Below are positions 1-6,125 of a DNA stretch of 6,836 nt, piece after piece. Source of the DNA: Chloroflexota bacterium. GTDB lineage: Bacteria; Chloroflexota; Limnocylindria; Limnocylindrales; CSP1-4. Every line of letters begins with the position of its first letter. Within the stretch, counting starts at the first letter, position 1. The notes under the pieces were generated by a model. That model was not told the origin of the DNA and did no database searches. It saw only the letters and a list, made by a program, of their open reading frames with translations. Made by a program: the position numbers and the translations under genes. The stretch covers positions 1 through 6,836 of the forward strand of contig JAJYMP010000107.1 of NCBI GenBank assembly GCA_021786915.1, read 5' to 3'.

Positions 1-1
1 T

Positions 2-391
2 CTGGCCGACGGCCACCGCAGCTGGGTGCCGGTGGGGTCGCCCGCCGGCCTGGCCGGGTTCCTCTCCACGGGCGACGTCATGGCGGCGTACCGGGGGGCG
101 CTGGCGGCCAACGTGCGGCGGGTCCGGGCGGTTGCGTCCAGCGGAGCGCTGGTGGAGGCAGATCTGCCGGTGGGCTCGCCGCTCGACGGCGTGACCGTCG
201 CCGCCGCCGGCTGGCCCCGCGACACGGTCCTGGTCTCGATCAACCGCGACGGCAAGACCATCGTGCCCCGGGGCGATGCCGTGCTGCGCGCCGGCGACCG
301 GCTCACGGTGTTCAGCACGGAGGCGGGGCGGGCGCCGCTCGAGGGGCTGCTGGGGGCGCCCCCGACCCCGCCGCTGGTGACCGAGGCGTAG
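2..391 (+). CDS. C-terminal part of a CBS/TrkA-C transport protein, probably a CLC-type chloride channel (5' truncated)
   Basis: The reading frame is already open at base 2, so only the last 129 residues and the TAG stop are here; the GTG at base 26 is inside the gene and is not a real start. Residues about 10-34 (LAGFLSTGDVMAAYRGAL) read like the last strand and helix of a CBS domain, where this kind of 'G-x-(V/L)-(T/S)-x-x-D-(L/V)-(L/M)-x-A-Y' tail is usual. Residues about 50-117 match a TrkA-C (RCK-C) domain: LVEADLPVGSPLDG, then WPRDTVLVSINRDGK, then a closing PRGDAVLRAGDRLTVFS. CBS followed by TrkA-C at the C-terminus is known from bacterial CLC chloride channel/antiporter proteins, where these cytoplasmic domains regulate a membrane pore that would be encoded left of the window. 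A cation antiporter or K+ uptake protein with the same tail is the main alternative. The domain call is firm; the transporter type is inference. Confidence 0.72.
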   Translation: MADGHRSWVPVGSPAGLAGFLSTGDVMAAYRGALAANVRRVRAVASSGALVEADLPVGSPLDGVTVAAAGWPRDTVLVSINRDGKTIVPRGDAVLRAGDRLTVFSTEAGRAPLEGLLGAPPTPPLVTEA

Positions 392-482
392 GCTGAGTGG
401 GGGGTCCAAGGGTGTGCCGGCCCCGCGCATCCCTGGCGTCTCGCATACCCTGAGCAACCACAGGCGACAGGACGCACAGCGT

Positions 483-486
483 GGAG
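483..486 (+). promoter_or_regulatory. Ribosome binding site deciding the HIT gene start
   Basis: GGAG lies nine bases before the ATG at 496. The in-frame GTG at 481 would include this site in its own coding sequence and has no purine-rich site of its own, so the ATG at 496 is preferred. Confidence 0.6.
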
Positions 487-495
487 TTGACCGGG

Positions 496-840
496 ATGAC
501 AGCTGACTGCCTGTTCTGCCGGATGGCCTCCGGCGAGATCCCCGTGGCGAAGGTCCACGAGGACGACTTGGTGTTCGCCATCCGCGACATCAACCCCCAG
601 GCGCCCACGCACGCGCTCGTGCTGCCGGTGGCGCACATCACGTCCGCGGCGGAGCTCACCGAGGCTGATGCGCCCTTGCTGGGCCGGCTGTTCTCGGTGG
701 CTGCGGAGATCGCGCAGCAGGACGGGCTCGAGCGCGGCTGGCGTCTCGTGAGCAATGTGGGGCCGGACGGCGGGCAGACCGTCCCGCACCTGCACATGCA
801 CCTCCTCGGCGGGCGGTCGATGCACTGGCCTCCGGGATGA
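496..840 (+). CDS. HIT (histidine triad) family nucleotide hydrolase, HINT-like
   Basis: The 114-residue product is a complete histidine-triad protein of the HINT branch, small cytoplasmic dimers that hydrolyse nucleoside phosphoramidates or related adenylated compounds. The N-terminus MTADCLFCRM has the CxxC pair (C5, C8) common in this branch. It is followed by the substrate-pocket segment DINPQAPTHALVLP (31-44). The triad HLHMHLLGGR holds H98, H100 and H102, and the protein ends in the typical MHWPPG. Length fits the family (about 110-140). The start at 496 gives the canonical family N-terminus and has GGAG upstream; a GTG at 481 would add five residues and is less likely. The stop overlaps the next gene's start as ATGA (837-840), implying coupled translation with the membrane protein downstream. 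The physiological substrate cannot be read from sequence. Confidence 0.93.
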   Translation: MTADCLFCRMASGEIPVAKVHEDDLVFAIRDINPQAPTHALVLPVAHITSAAELTEADAPLLGRLFSVAAEIAQQDGLERGWRLVSNVGPDGGQTVPHLHMHLLGGRSMHWPPG

Positions 841-1517
841 CCGGCGCATCTCCGCCGCCGTCGGCGTCGGCCTCGTCGGCCTCGTCGTCTTCGTCGGCCT
901 CGTCGTCTTCGTCGGCCTCGTCGTCTTCGTCGGCCTCGCCGGCACCGTCCACCCCGTCGTCGAGCCGTCGCCCAGGGCCGCCGGTCTGGTTCGCGCTGCT
1001 CGGCGGGCTCGGCATCCTCGCCGGGGTCGTCGTCATCCTGCTCGAGGTGCTCGGCGTCGGGGTCAACGTCCTGGTGCCGGGCGTGAACACGTCGCCCGGG
1101 CCCGCGGGTTCGGCGGCGGCCCTGACCCATGACCGCGTCGCGCTCGCGCTCCAGGCCGCCTCGTTCCAGGTGCAGGACCCGAGCACGCCGTTCCGCACCG
1201 GCGAGACGCCGACGCTCCTCGGCACGCCGCGACGCCTGATCCAGGCGGTCATCCCGTCGGACCCGCAGCACGGCATCGTCGTGATCTACGAGTTCGCCGA
1301 CGCGAACGCGGCCGACGCGGCGGGCCGCGACTTCTGGGCGTACCTGCACACGGGGACGGGTGCCATCGCCTACCCCGCCGACGCCCAGTTCGTGCTCCGC
1401 CGCATGGGGACGACGCTCATCTTCTTCCCCTGGTCGCCGACGGTCTCGCCCGACCCCGAGATGGCGCGCCTGGCGTCCGTGCTCGCGGGGCTGGGGGATC
1501 CGCTCACCGGCCAGTAG
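837..1517 (+). CDS. Single-pass membrane protein with Ser-rich repeat N-terminus, function unknown
   Basis: The 226-residue protein starts at the ATG overlapping the HIT stop. No good Shine-Dalgarno precedes it, so it probably depends on translational reinitiation. Residues 8-43 are almost entirely Ser/Ala/Pro, encoded by an 18-bp tandem repeat. R44-R45 then lead into one hydrophobic helix (about 49-71, WFALLGGLGILAGVVVILLE). The positive charges before the helix favour a cytoplasmic Ser-rich tail and an exported C-terminal domain. That domain (about 95-226) has alternating hydrophobic stretches (LIQAVIP, GIVVIYEFAD, FVLRRMGTTLIFFPWSP) and a DANAADAAGRDFWAYL helix, suggesting a small alpha/beta fold. 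I know of no characterised family for it. Third-position G/C bias continues through the C-terminal part, supporting real coding. Co-expression with the HIT protein is implied by the overlap, but no functional link is evident. Confidence 0.8.
   Translation: MTGASPPPSASASSASSSSSASSSSSASSSSSASPAPSTPSSSRRPGPPVWFALLGGLGILAGVVVILLEVLGVGVNVLVPGVNTSPGPAGSAAALTHDRVALALQAASFQVQDPSTPFRTGETPTLLGTPRRLIQAVIPSDPQHGIVVIYEFADANAADAAGRDFWAYLHTGTGAIAYPADAQFVLRRMGTTLIFFPWSPTVSPDPEMARLASVLAGLGDPLTGQ
867..938 (+). repeat. 18-bp tandem repeat encoding SASSSS, about four units
   Basis: Three exact consecutive copies of tcggcctcgtcgtcttcg lie at 876-893, 894-911 and 912-929. They are flanked by exact half units tcggcctcg at 867-875 and 930-938. 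The unit length is a multiple of three and each copy reads SASSSS in the membrane protein's frame. Copy-number change would therefore alter the length of the Ser-rich tail without breaking the gene. Confidence 0.95.
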
Positions 1518-1560
1518 GCACGGCCGCTGGTTCCGGCGCCGGATGGTCCCCCGTGCTGGC

Positions 1561-1581
1561 TGAGTCAGCTTGGACTCATTT
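1561..1581 (+). terminator. Weak intrinsic terminator candidate for the HIT/membrane-protein transcript
   Basis: TGAGTC (1561-1566) and GACTCA (1573-1578) form a 6-bp stem with a 6-base loop, followed directly by TTT. It lies 43 bases after the membrane-protein stop. The stem is short and the T-run minimal, so the call is tentative. A perfect 12-bp palindrome TCCGGCGCCGGA at 1532-1543 lies just upstream and may add structure. Confidence 0.35.
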
Positions 1582-1654
1582 CGGGAAGACTCGAGCGTGC
1601 CCGCCGTGGTGAATCGAGGTTTCGCGCCGGGCCGCACGCACGTGATCGGCCGAA

Positions 1655-1674
1655 CCGAGTCTGACGTGACTCGG
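1655..1674 (-). terminator. Hairpin downstream of the acyl-CoA ligase, possible terminator
   Basis: CCGAGTC (1655-1661) and GACTCGG (1668-1674) make a perfect 7-bp stem around a 6-base loop. It sits about 41 bases past the ligase stop on the - strand, followed in that direction by TTCGG. There is no proper T-run, so it may be a weak terminator or a 3'-end stabilising hairpin. It also faces the converging + strand transcript. Confidence 0.35.
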
Positions 1675-1715
1675 CAGGACCTGGGCGGCGGCCGGCGGGG
1701 CGAACCCGCGCAGCG

Positions 1716-3386
1716 TCAGCCCGCGCCGCGCTGCGTCGTCGGCGGGTCCTGGCTCACGGCCGCCCACGCCCGCACCCGGTCGCGGCGGACCTTGAAGGTG
1801 TGGGTGCGCGGGAAGTCGGCGTCGGGCCACAGGCGCCAGCCAGCGATCCGCTGGTTGGGCCCGAGGCTCGCGTTCGCGGCGCGGACGGCCGCGTCGATGG
1901 CGCCGCGGATCTCCTCAGGGGCGTGGCCGTTGATGGCGGGCGTGGCCCCCGGGTCCCCGGGCAGGCCGTGGGTCGCGGGCGCCAGGACCACGGCCTCGAT
2001 GCGCCCGGGCCGCGTCTCGATGGCCACCGAATCGCGGATGCCGACGACGCGCAGCGCGTTCTCGATGTCCTCGGGGAAGACGTTGAACCCGTTGGGCAGG
2101 ACGATGATGTCCTTCTTGCGGCCGTGGAGGTGGAGCCGCTTGCGCTCGTCGAGCGCGCCGAGGTCGCCGGAGCGGTACCAGCCATCGCTGGTGAACGCCT
2201 CCGCGGTGGTCGCCGGGTCTTCCCAGTAGCCCTTGAACAGGCTCGGCCCGGCGAACAGGATCTCCCCGTCCTCGGCGATGCGCATCTCGACCGGCGCGGG
2301 CGGCCAGCCGACGCAGCCGAGTGGGTGGTCGTTCATCGTGGTGCACGAGCCCGCCGCGGTCTCGGTGGCCCCGTAGCCCTGGAGGACGATGACGCCGAGG
2401 TCCTCCCACCCCTGCTGGAGCGCGGGCGGGAGGAAGGCGCCGGCGGTCGCGAACAGCCGAAGGCCGCCGCCCAGCTGGGCGTGGACGCTCCGGAAGAGCA
2501 GTCGCCGCATCGGCATCGGGAGGTGGCGTGCGATCGACCGAAGCCGATTGAACTGGGCGGTCTTGCCCTGCTTCTCCACCTCGCGCTCGATCGCGCTCCA
2601 GAACACGTCGAGCACCTGGGGGACCAGCAGCATCGTGGTAACACGATGCTCTGCTAGCGCGGTGAAAATCACCCGGGGGTTGCGGCTGCGGACGTACAGG
2701 ATGTCCGCGCCCACCTCGAGCGCGTAGAACAGGCACACCGCCTGCTCGAGCAGGTGCGAGAGGGGGAGCAGCGAGACCAGGCGATGCTCCATCGGGTTGA
2801 TGATCCGGTGGAACGACGCCACGCCGGCGAGCACGTTGTCGTGCGCGAGCATCACGCCCTTGGGGTTGCCGGTCGTGCCCGAGGTGAAGATCAGCTCGAA
2901 CAGCTCGTCGTCGGCGGGTCGCGGCCAGGCGGCCAGCTGCGCCTCCCAGTCGGCCGGGAAGGTGGCGTCTGGCTCCGCCGTGAGGTCCTCGACCAGTGTC
3001 GTGGGGAAGCGCTCCAGCCCCACCTCGGCGGGATCCGGCGCGTCGCGCCCCGTGCCCAGGATCAGCCGGCGGGCGCCGCTTCGCTCCACGATCCGCGCGA
3101 TCGTGTCGGGCGCCATCCGCGCATCGAGCGGCACGTAGACGAGCCGCGCGTGCATCGCGCCGAAGTAGACGGCCGGCAGCGCGGGCGTCGAGGGCGACCA
3201 CGTCAGGATGCGATCGCCCGGCTGCAGGCCCAGCGCGCGCAGCCGCCAGGCGGCCATACGGCTCCGGCGCAGCAGCTCCGCGTACGTCCAGTGCCACGTC
3301 GTGCCGTCGTCACGCCGAAGGCCCAGTGCGTTGCGAGGTCCGTTGCGCTCGGCCGTCGTCTCGAGCAGGTCGAGCAGGGTGCCCAT
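1716..3386 (-). CDS. AMP-forming acyl-CoA synthetase (long-chain fatty acid-CoA ligase type)
   Basis: The 556-residue protein has the full set of adenylate-forming enzyme motifs in order. The ATP-binding loop FTSGTTGNPKGV is at 167-178 and YGATETA at 338-344. YRSGDLG (404-410) carries the ribose-contacting Asp. The hinge region GRKKDIIVLPNGFNVFPEDIE spans 422-442, and the C-terminal catalytic Lys is K532 in PRTHTFK. The family activates a carboxylate with ATP to an acyl-AMP, then usually transfers it to CoA. The helical stretch at about 258-306 before LRLFATAGAFLP, and the segment NPRVIFTALAEHRVTTMLLVPQVL, resemble the long-chain (FadD/FAA-like) group more than acetyl-CoA synthetases. Length is slightly below the usual 580-620. 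The ATG at 3386 has AGGA seven bases upstream. No signal peptide is seen; the enzyme is cytoplasmic or peripherally membrane-bound. It follows the propeller-protein gene on the same strand after 88 bp. The exact substrate cannot be determined. Confidence 0.92.
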   Translation of the reverse strand: MGTLLDLLETTAERNGPRNALGLRRDDGTTWHWTYAELLRRSRMAAWRLRALGLQPGDRILTWSPSTPALPAVYFGAMHARLVYVPLDARMAPDTIARIVERSGARRLILGTGRDAPDPAEVGLERFPTTLVEDLTAEPDATFPADWEAQLAAWPRPADDELFELIFTSGTTGNPKGVMLAHDNVLAGVASFHRIINPMEHRLVSLLPLSHLLEQAVCLFYALEVGADILYVRSRNPRVIFTALAEHRVTTMLLVPQVLDVFWSAIEREVEKQGKTAQFNRLRSIARHLPMPMRRLLFRSVHAQLGGGLRLFATAGAFLPPALQQGWEDLGVIVLQGYGATETAAGSCTTMNDHPLGCVGWPPAPVEMRIAEDGEILFAGPSLFKGYWEDPATTAEAFTSDGWYRSGDLGALDERKRLHLHGRKKDIIVLPNGFNVFPEDIENALRVVGIRDSVAIETRPGRIEAVVLAPATHGLPGDPGATPAINGHAPEEIRGAIDAAVRAANASLGPNQRIAGWRLWPDADFPRTHTFKVRRDRVRAWAAVSQDPPTTQRGAG

Positions 3387-3393
3387 CGGTTGA

Positions 3394-3397
3394 TCCT
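3394..3397 (-). promoter_or_regulatory. Ribosome binding site of the acyl-CoA ligase
   Basis: On the - strand AGGA lies seven bases before the ATG at 3386. It abuts the 3' arm of a hairpin (3398-3417), so access to it could depend on which of two alternative hairpins forms. Confidence 0.6.
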
Positions 3398-3429
3398 AGC
3401 GGTGCCGGTCCACCGCTGTCGGGCGGTGG
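3398..3429 (-). promoter_or_regulatory. Two mutually exclusive hairpins in the ligase leader
   Basis: Read on the - strand, CCACCGC (3429-3423) can pair with GCGGTGG (3416-3410) around a 6-base loop. Alternatively, AGCGGTG (3417-3411) can pair with CACCGCT (3404-3398), also around a 6-base loop. Both stems are perfect 7-bp pairings and share the middle arm, so only one can form at a time. The second ends directly next to the AGGA ribosome binding site. This is seen in the sequence; a regulatory role is inference. Confidence 0.4.
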
Positions 3430-3474
3430 CACGAGACATGACGCGCGAGACTGTCCGGCGTTGCCCGGTGCCCC

Positions 3475-5475
3475 CTACTTGACGGTGATCACCAGCGGCA
3501 CGTGCTTCGCGGCCACGATCGTCACGTGTCCGCTGCCGACCACGGCGAAGCCCTCGTCGAGCACCTCCACGGTCCAGCCGCCCTTCGTGGCCGGAACCGC
3601 GGAGGTCATGCCCGGTAGCACCCCGAACCCGATATCGCCGCCGCCCCAGCGGCCCGTGCCGTCCGGAGCCATCTCAATACTCCAGCCGTTCTGGGGCGCA
3701 CTCACGCCGCTGGCGACCTTGACGGACACGTCCACCCAGCCCCGCGGCATCAGCTCCACGCCCGTCCCGTCCGAACTGACGCACAGCATGCCGGCGGGGA
3801 CGCCGTAGTGGGCGAGCACAAGTGCAGCGGCGGCCGGATTCGCACTCGACACGTCGATGGACACGCAGTTGTGCTCGACGTCCTCCCCGAAGCCCATGAC
3901 CTTGGCCGGGATGGCCCGGAGCCAGGCAGGCTGGCCAGCCCCGAAGTCAGCCGTCAACCGGTCCTGGAGCGCCAGCAGATCCCGCTCGCTGTACCGCACC
4001 TGCACCGACATCGACGGAACCGAGGTCGGCGACGGGGCAGGCATTGACGGGGCATCGGTCGGCCGCGGAGCGAACACGAGGTCCTCGATCGGCAGCCCGT
4101 GCCAGGTCGCCCCGCCGTCATTGGTCAGCAGGAACGACCCGACGTTGCATGGCGACGCCTCCGGCAGCGAGCATCCGCTGTTGTCCAGCGCATCAGCCAT
4201 CCCATGGAGGCGATCGAGCCAGTGCGCTGACAGCACGGCGCCGGGCAGCGTCACGACCTCGCGCCAGGTCCGGCCGCCGTCCCGCGTCTCGTAGACCGTG
4301 CGCGCGGACGCAGGATCGCGCATCCACGTGATCAGCCAGTCGTCGGGGCCGAGGACGACGGATCCTGCGCTCCCCGCCCCGGCCCCGTCACCTGGCGGCG
4401 CCACCTCGCGGACCGCCGCCCAGCTTCGGCCGTCGTCATGGGACTCGAGCACGGTCCCGGGCCGCGTCGTGCGCACGTCCATGCTCGTCCAGCCCGGCGA
4501 CGTCACGAGTTGCGGCGTGCCGTCGCTCGCGAGCGTAAACAGGAGCACCGCCGTCGAGGGCGCCTCGCTCGGGAGCGTGCCCTTGGTCCAGGTTTGGCCG
4601 CCGTCGCGGGTGAGCCATGTCGCGGGGCTGCCGATCTCGACATCGAGGAGGAGCCCCACATCGGCCGACGCCCACCAGTCGCGCCGCCAGCACGGCGCGT
4701 CCGGGATCGGTCGCCACGTGCTGCCGCCGTCGTCGGTCGTCCAGCCGAGGCAGGTGACGGGGATGAAATCCGTGTCGGCGCCCCCGGGCTCGAGGTAGTC
4801 GCCGGCGAGCGCCACCCCGTGCTGCGCATCGCTGAAGTGGAGGGTGAAGTCGAGCCTGTGACCCTCGGGCGCCGAGGGGATCGTGCCGAGCGTCGTCTTG
4901 GACCAGGACCGGCCGCCGTCGTGGGTCAGGTAGACGTCGACGGGTGCCTCGGCCACCTGCTGCGGAGCGAAGATCGCCCAGCCGTTCGAGGCGTCGCGGA
5001 ACGCGAGCCCGCGCAGGTAGATCTGCGGGAGCAGCCGCGGCGGCGACCAGGACATCCCGCCGTCGCTGGTCAGGTAGACGCGGTTGCTGGTGTCCTTGAC
5101 CCACGCGACGTCGGGGCTCACCCAGGCGCCGGCGTCGACGGTCACGGGGTCCGGCGCTCTTGACGGCAGGGGCGGGAGGGGCGTTGCCGCGACGCTGGGC
5201 TGCCCCTGAAAGCCTAGGCCGGCGGCGAGAGCAGCCGCGACGAGCACAACGACGGCGGCCATGGCAAAGGCGGCGCGCAGCCGAGGAAGTGGCCGCTCGA
5301 ACGACGGCGCGCGCAGGGGCCGCCGCTCGCCGCGCCTGGCGGGGCGCATCGCGTCCTCGGCAATCGCGTCGACGGCCAAGTGGAGCCGATCCGGTGTTGA
5401 CGGCGGGATCAGTTGGGCGTGGAGGCGGTCGCGAAGCGCCCGCTCCTGCGGGGTCATCGGCTCGTTCGCCGTCAT
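3475..5475 (-). CDS. Membrane-anchored Asp-box (BNR) beta-propeller protein, putative partner/anti-sigma of the ECF sigma factor
   Basis: The 666-residue protein has four parts. A cytoplasmic N-terminus (1-68) is helical and Arg-rich (RALRDRLHAQL, DRLHLAVDAIAEDAM). One transmembrane helix follows (about 69-88, AFAMAAVVVLVAAALAAGLG), then a Pro-rich spacer. Seven Asp-box repeats come next, SxDxGxxW-like, with their Trp at 143, 191, 254, 296, 352, 404 and 458; the fifth (HDDGRSW) is degenerate. A second Pro/Ser linker (about 468-490) leads to a C-terminal domain (491-666) with two Cys (537, 565) and beta-rich segments. Asp-box repeats are structural hairpins of sialidase, sortilin and HCF136/YCF48-type propellers; no sialidase catalytic set is evident. 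The start overlaps the sigma stop as ATGA and has GGAGG upstream. Position and topology suggest an anti-sigma or sensor, but there is no HxxxCxxC zinc motif, so that role is inferred. Confidence 0.85.
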   Translation of the reverse strand: MTANEPMTPQERALRDRLHAQLIPPSTPDRLHLAVDAIAEDAMRPARRGERRPLRAPSFERPLPRLRAAFAMAAVVVLVAAALAAGLGFQGQPSVAATPLPPLPSRAPDPVTVDAGAWVSPDVAWVKDTSNRVYLTSDGGMSWSPPRLLPQIYLRGLAFRDASNGWAIFAPQQVAEAPVDVYLTHDGGRSWSKTTLGTIPSAPEGHRLDFTLHFSDAQHGVALAGDYLEPGGADTDFIPVTCLGWTTDDGGSTWRPIPDAPCWRRDWWASADVGLLLDVEIGSPATWLTRDGGQTWTKGTLPSEAPSTAVLLFTLASDGTPQLVTSPGWTSMDVRTTRPGTVLESHDDGRSWAAVREVAPPGDGAGAGSAGSVVLGPDDWLITWMRDPASARTVYETRDGGRTWREVVTLPGAVLSAHWLDRLHGMADALDNSGCSLPEASPCNVGSFLLTNDGGATWHGLPIEDLVFAPRPTDAPSMPAPSPTSVPSMSVQVRYSERDLLALQDRLTADFGAGQPAWLRAIPAKVMGFGEDVEHNCVSIDVSSANPAAAALVLAHYGVPAGMLCVSSDGTGVELMPRGWVDVSVKVASGVSAPQNGWSIEMAPDGTGRWGGGDIGFGVLPGMTSAVPATKGGWTVEVLDEGFAVVGSGHVTIVAAKHVPLVITVK

Positions 5476-6023
5476 CGGACGTCCTCCAGCGAGGGAGCGA
5501 GCGCGCGGAGCGCATAGTGGAGGCGGGACTTCACGGTGCCGGACGGGATCCCGACGCGATCGGCGATCTCGTCGACGGTCAGGTCGGCCCAGTAGCGCAG
5601 CACGACGACGATGCGGTGGTCGGGGTCGAGGCCGGCGAGGGCGTCGCCGACGATGCCGCGCAGGCCGATGTCGGGGCCGGGGGTGTCGGGCCGCCCGCCA
5701 GTATCGGGCTCGGTCACGACGGCGACCTCGCGAACCCGGCTGCGCGCCCGCGCCCGCAGGCGCTCCCGACAGACATTGACGAGGATCCTGGCGAACCAGG
5801 CGTCGAAGCGGTCGGGGTCGCGGAGGGACGATCGCTTGCGCCGGGCGAGCGACAAGGCGTCCTGGACCGCGTCCTCGGCATCGGCGGTCGAGCCCAGGAT
5901 GGCCCAGGCCAGGCGAAACGCGGCATCCACGTGGCGCCGGGTCAGCGCAGCGAACGCCTCATCGGCCGTCAGCCCGCGTTCCGCTCCAGCCGGCTCCCCC
6001 AGGGCCACTGCCGTCCCCCTCAT
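5472..6023 (-). CDS. ECF-type RNA polymerase sigma factor (sigma-70 family)
   Basis: The 183-residue protein has only the two domains expected of an extracytoplasmic-function sigma factor. Sigma-2 spans about 24-92, with AEDAVQDALSLARR (49-62) for core polymerase and -10 contact and DRFDAWFARILVNVCRERLR (71-90) as the closing helix. A linker with many Pro/Asp/Gly (about 100-120) follows. Sigma-4 (about 122-176) carries the helix-turn-helix LTVDEIADRVGIPSGTVKSR (148-167) that reads the -35 element. The SigE-like 'A-D-(L/M)-(T/S)-x-x-E-I-A-x-x-(L/V)-G-x-P-x-G-T-V-K-S-R' pattern is clear. The ATG at 6023 is chosen because GGGAG precedes it by seven bases; an in-frame ATG at 6050 has only a G-run one base away. 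Length fits the family. Its gene overlaps the downstream membrane protein gene, the usual arrangement for a sigma and its membrane-bound regulator. The signal and regulon are unknown. Confidence 0.94.
   Translation of the reverse strand: MRGTAVALGEPAGAERGLTADEAFAALTRRHVDAAFRLAWAILGSTADAEDAVQDALSLARRKRSSLRDPDRFDAWFARILVNVCRERLRARARSRVREVAVVTEPDTGGRPDTPGPDIGLRGIVGDALAGLDPDHRIVVVLRYWADLTVDEIADRVGIPSGTVKSRLHYALRALAPSLEDVR
5483..5487 (-). promoter_or_regulatory. Strong ribosome binding site inside the sigma gene for the propeller protein
   Basis: GGAGG on the - strand lies seven bases before the propeller gene's ATG at 5475 and overlaps the codons for the sigma factor's last Leu-Glu-Asp. With the ATGA stop/start overlap it implies tightly coupled translation in near-fixed ratio. 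Confidence 0.75.
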
Positions 6024-6030
6024 GCTCGCG

Positions 6031-6035
6031 CTCCC
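6031..6035 (-). promoter_or_regulatory. Ribosome binding site deciding the sigma factor start
   Basis: GGGAG on the - strand lies seven bases before the ATG at 6023, favouring this start over the in-frame ATG at 6050. Confidence 0.65.
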
Positions 6036-6074
6036 GTACAGCCACACCATGCCCCATCTGATGGCGCGAGGTGC

Positions 6075-6095
6075 GGCATTCGTTCACGTTATGCC
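6075..6095. promoter_or_regulatory. Inverted repeat in the divergent intergenic region, possible operator/promoter
   Basis: GGCAT (6075-6079) and ATGCC (6091-6095) are inverted around 11 bases that contain CGTT twice (6081-6084, 6087-6090). This is the least GC-rich spot between the sigma gene and the diverging gene at 6126. On the - strand it carries GTGAACG (6087-6081), which distantly resembles the GGAAC core of ECF -35 elements and would allow autoregulation. I could not find a convincing matching -10. The arms are only 5 bp, so the call is weak. Confidence 0.22.
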
Positions 6096-6125
6096 TCTGG
6101 GTCCGTGGAAGGGCCCGCAGGATGG

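Noticed and set aside
446..451. TACCCT as a -10 element for the HIT gene
   Set aside because: It fits TANNNT, but no reasonable -35 lies at the right distance and such hexamers are common by chance.
312..1637. Long open frame on the - strand opposite the HIT and membrane-protein genes, with an Arg-rich run
   Set aside because: It is antisense to two well-supported genes; its Arg/Gly tract is just the 18-bp Ser repeat read backwards, and it matches no protein style. High G+C creates such open frames.
1915..3297. 460-codon - strand frame and several + strand frames overlapping the ligase
   Set aside because: They are shifted or antisense readings of the ligase gene, rich in Ala/Arg/Pro, with none of the motifs that the ligase frame shows.
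3475..5475. Sialidase (neuraminidase) function for the propeller protein
   Set aside because: Asp boxes alone are structural; I see no arginine triad or Tyr/Glu catalytic arrangement, and the gene context is regulatory.
6051..6065. CCATC-T-GATGG palindrome upstream of the sigma gene as an operator
   Set aside because: It is an 11-base imperfectly centred match overlapping the alternative start codon region, and too short to support without comparative data.
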